From positions 1-7,283 of the forward strand of contig DAOVBT010000094.1 of assembly GCA_030670375.1 (NCBI GenBank): DNA of 7,283 nt. Direction: 5' to 3'. Shown here one piece after another: positions 6,004 to 7,283 of the stretch; positions within the stretch are counted from its first letter, which is position 1, and each line of letters opens with the position of its first letter. Source of the DNA: Candidatus Aminicenantota bacterium. Lineage in GTDB: Bacteria; Acidobacteriota; Aminicenantia; Aminicenantales; Aminicenantaceae. A program made the translations under genes and the position numbers. Below the pieces are notes generated by a model. The model worked only from the letters and a program-made list of their open reading frames with translations. It had not been told where the DNA came from and did no database searches.

Positions 6004-7153
6004 AAGAACCTTCGTGAAAATGGCGGCAGCCTCGCCGGTTATTGGAATTGCGGGAGGACTGTATCCAACGGCCGGGCACTCCAAGATCGGCGACCTCGAG
6101 GACCTGCGAAAACAGGTAAAATTCACCGGTGACGGACTGTCCCTTTCTCCCAGGGAATACGTCGATGTACTTCAAACCATCAGTAAAAAAAGGGGGATTG
6201 AGGCCGACTACTACTCTTTGGGCGGAGCCGTCGAGGAGCTGGAAGGCAGAATGGCCGAGGACCTGGGCAAGGAACGTGCGATCTATTTGCCCACCGGTAC
6301 TCTAGCCAACCAACTTGCGGCAAGGGAGCTGGCTGGAGACCAGACTCGTGTGATCGTTCAAATTGACAGCCACATCTACAATGATTCCGGGGATTGTGCC
6401 CAGCAATTGAGTCAGCTTAATCTCCTTCCTTTGGCCCATGACTCCGCAACATTCACCCTGGACGAGGTCGAAGAAACGATCGACCGCACCAGCTCTGGCA
6501 GAGTCACCACCGGCATCGGGGTCATTATGATCGAATCACCGGTGCGACGCAGACTGGGTGAGTTGTTCGACTATCGGGAGATGGGCAAAATCTGTTCCTT
6601 CGCGAGGGAAAACGGCATCAAGACCCACCTGGACGGCGCACGGCTCTATATGGCGTCGGGTTACACGGGTATCTCGCCCAAAGAATACGCATCACACTTC
6701 GATACCGTTTATGTGTCTTTGTGGAAATATTTCAATGCCGCTTCCGGCGCCATACTGGCGGGGCCGAAGGAAGTGATCGACAACATGTATCATACACGTC
6801 GTATGTTTGGAGGTGGGCTGCCGGAGGCCTGGCCTTTTGCCGCCATGGTTCTCCATTATATCGACGACTTCGAGGGAGAGTTCAGCCGCGCAATCGAGAC
6901 TGTGGAATCCTTTTTCACCTTACTGCAGAAACACAGCTCATATGAAGTTCAGAGGATTCCGAACGGCAGCAACGTCTTCAAGTTGATCGTAAAAGGAACC
7001 AACCTTCATGATTTTCGCAAGCGTTTGAGAGCCAAAAATGTTATTCTACCGGCCCCGAACTCGCGGCTCGGCGGGTTTGTCATCAAGGTCAACCCAACTC
7101 TGAACAGGACCAACGCCGAAGCTCTGGCGGCTCTTTTTACGGAGTCGGTTTGA
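5987..7153 (+). CDS. Tat-signal threonine aldolase / beta-eliminating lyase-like PLP protein
   Basis: This 388-residue protein is a fold-type I PLP enzyme of the threonine aldolase/beta-eliminating lyase family. Residues 5-11 read SRRTFVK, close to the Tat consensus, followed by a hydrophobic stretch to about 30, so export of the folded, cofactor-loaded enzyme is likely. Core motifs are LPTGTLANQLA (101-111, phosphate-binding loop), SHIY (128-131, the His likely stacking on PLP), HLDGARL (214-220, Asp to the pyridine nitrogen and the conserved Arg) and SLWK (244-247), where K247 should form the Schiff base. The family's usual SDT start and GDDVYGED segment are replaced by FTGDGLSLSP and ADYYSLGG, which marks a divergent subfamily. 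Family chemistry is retro-aldol cleavage of beta-hydroxy amino acids to glycine plus an aldehyde, but the real substrate is unknown. The start at 5987 is fixed by GGAGGAG; a 13-residue longer form from 5948 is unlikely. It overlaps the amidohydrolase remnant by 17 bp. Confidence 0.87.
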   Translation: MNLLSRRTFVKMAAASPVIGIAGGLYPTAGHSKIGDLEDLRKQVKFTGDGLSLSPREYVDVLQTISKKRGIEADYYSLGGAVEELEGRMAEDLGKERAIYLPTGTLANQLAARELAGDQTRVIVQIDSHIYNDSGDCAQQLSQLNLLPLAHDSATFTLDEVEETIDRTSSGRVTTGIGVIMIESPVRRRLGELFDYREMGKICSFARENGIKTHLDGARLYMASGYTGISPKEYASHFDTVYVSLWKYFNAASGAILAGPKEVIDNMYHTRRMFGGGLPEAWPFAAMVLHYIDDFEGEFSRAIETVESFFTLLQKHSSYEVQRIPNGSNVFKLIVKGTNLHDFRKRLRAKNVILPAPNSRLGGFVIKVNPTLNRTNAEALAALFTESV

Positions 7154-7222
7154 CGTCCTCGATGAAAGTCTCTTCTCAAGCTTGGTGAAGCCGAGCGATG
7201 ACGCACGTTTTCCCGTAAGGTC

Positions 7223-7266
7223 AAAACTCATTTGTAGTAAGCATTTACAACTCGGATGAGTTTTTT
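7223..7266 (+). terminator. Probable bulged intrinsic terminator after the aldolase-like gene
   Basis: AAAACTCAT (7223-7231) pairs with ATGAGTTTT (7256-7264), and directly inside it TTGTA (7232-7236) pairs with TACAA (7246-7250) around a 9-nt loop. A 5-nt bulge (7251-7255) lies on the 3' side, and a run of six T (7261-7266) overlaps and follows the stem. It starts 70 nt after the stop codon. The stem is AT-rich and bulged, so its efficiency is uncertain. The rest of 7154-7283 shows no gene. Confidence 0.5.
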
Positions 7267-7283
7267 GACAATACGCGTCCTGA

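Overview
The window reads as a compact bacterial chromosomal segment of moderate GC. Twin-arginine (Tat) signal peptides, sigma70-type promoters, Shine-Dalgarno sites and a PadR/HAAS regulatory pair are all present. No 16S rRNA or other phylogenetic marker lies in the window. The gene mix (PadR-HAAS pair, Tat-signal DUF839/PhoX-like protein, APC transporter with a UspA tail) is compatible with an Acidobacteriota/Aminicenantia-like or similar Gram-negative lineage, but that is a low-confidence inference.

Left part (21-3828, minus strand): a two-gene unit. A 785-residue APC-superfamily permease with two C-terminal UspA-like domains is followed, after 19 bp, by a Tat-exported DUF839/PhoX-like putative metallophosphatase. 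A plausible sigma70 promoter lies 30-58 bp upstream of the permease start.

Centre (3829-5311): a divergent intergenic region carries a near-consensus promoter (TTGACA-17-TATATT) pointing right. It has A-tracts upstream, and three CACAGTAT direct repeats spaced exactly 18 bp apart lie over its core and start region. This promoter drives a PadR-family repressor gene that overlaps by 8 bp a gene for a six-helix membrane protein with an N-terminal HAAS-type helical domain. The likely picture is an autorepressed PadR with a membrane-bound partner.

Right part (5312-7283, plus strand): a short, highly foldable intergenic stretch precedes a remnant of a secreted amidohydrolase. It keeps the signal peptide, the first strand and the C-terminal part, but the metal-binding core is missing, apparently by an in-frame internal deletion. 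Its 3' end overlaps a gene for a Tat-signal, PLP-dependent threonine-aldolase/beta-eliminating-lyase-like protein. A bulged hairpin plus a T run follows that gene and probably ends the unit.

I saw no tRNA, rRNA, insertion sequence, CRISPR array or phage gene. I do not see a clear new multi-gene defence or biosynthetic system. The most notable items are the 18-bp-periodic operator, the internally deleted amidohydrolase, and the exported aldolase-like protein.
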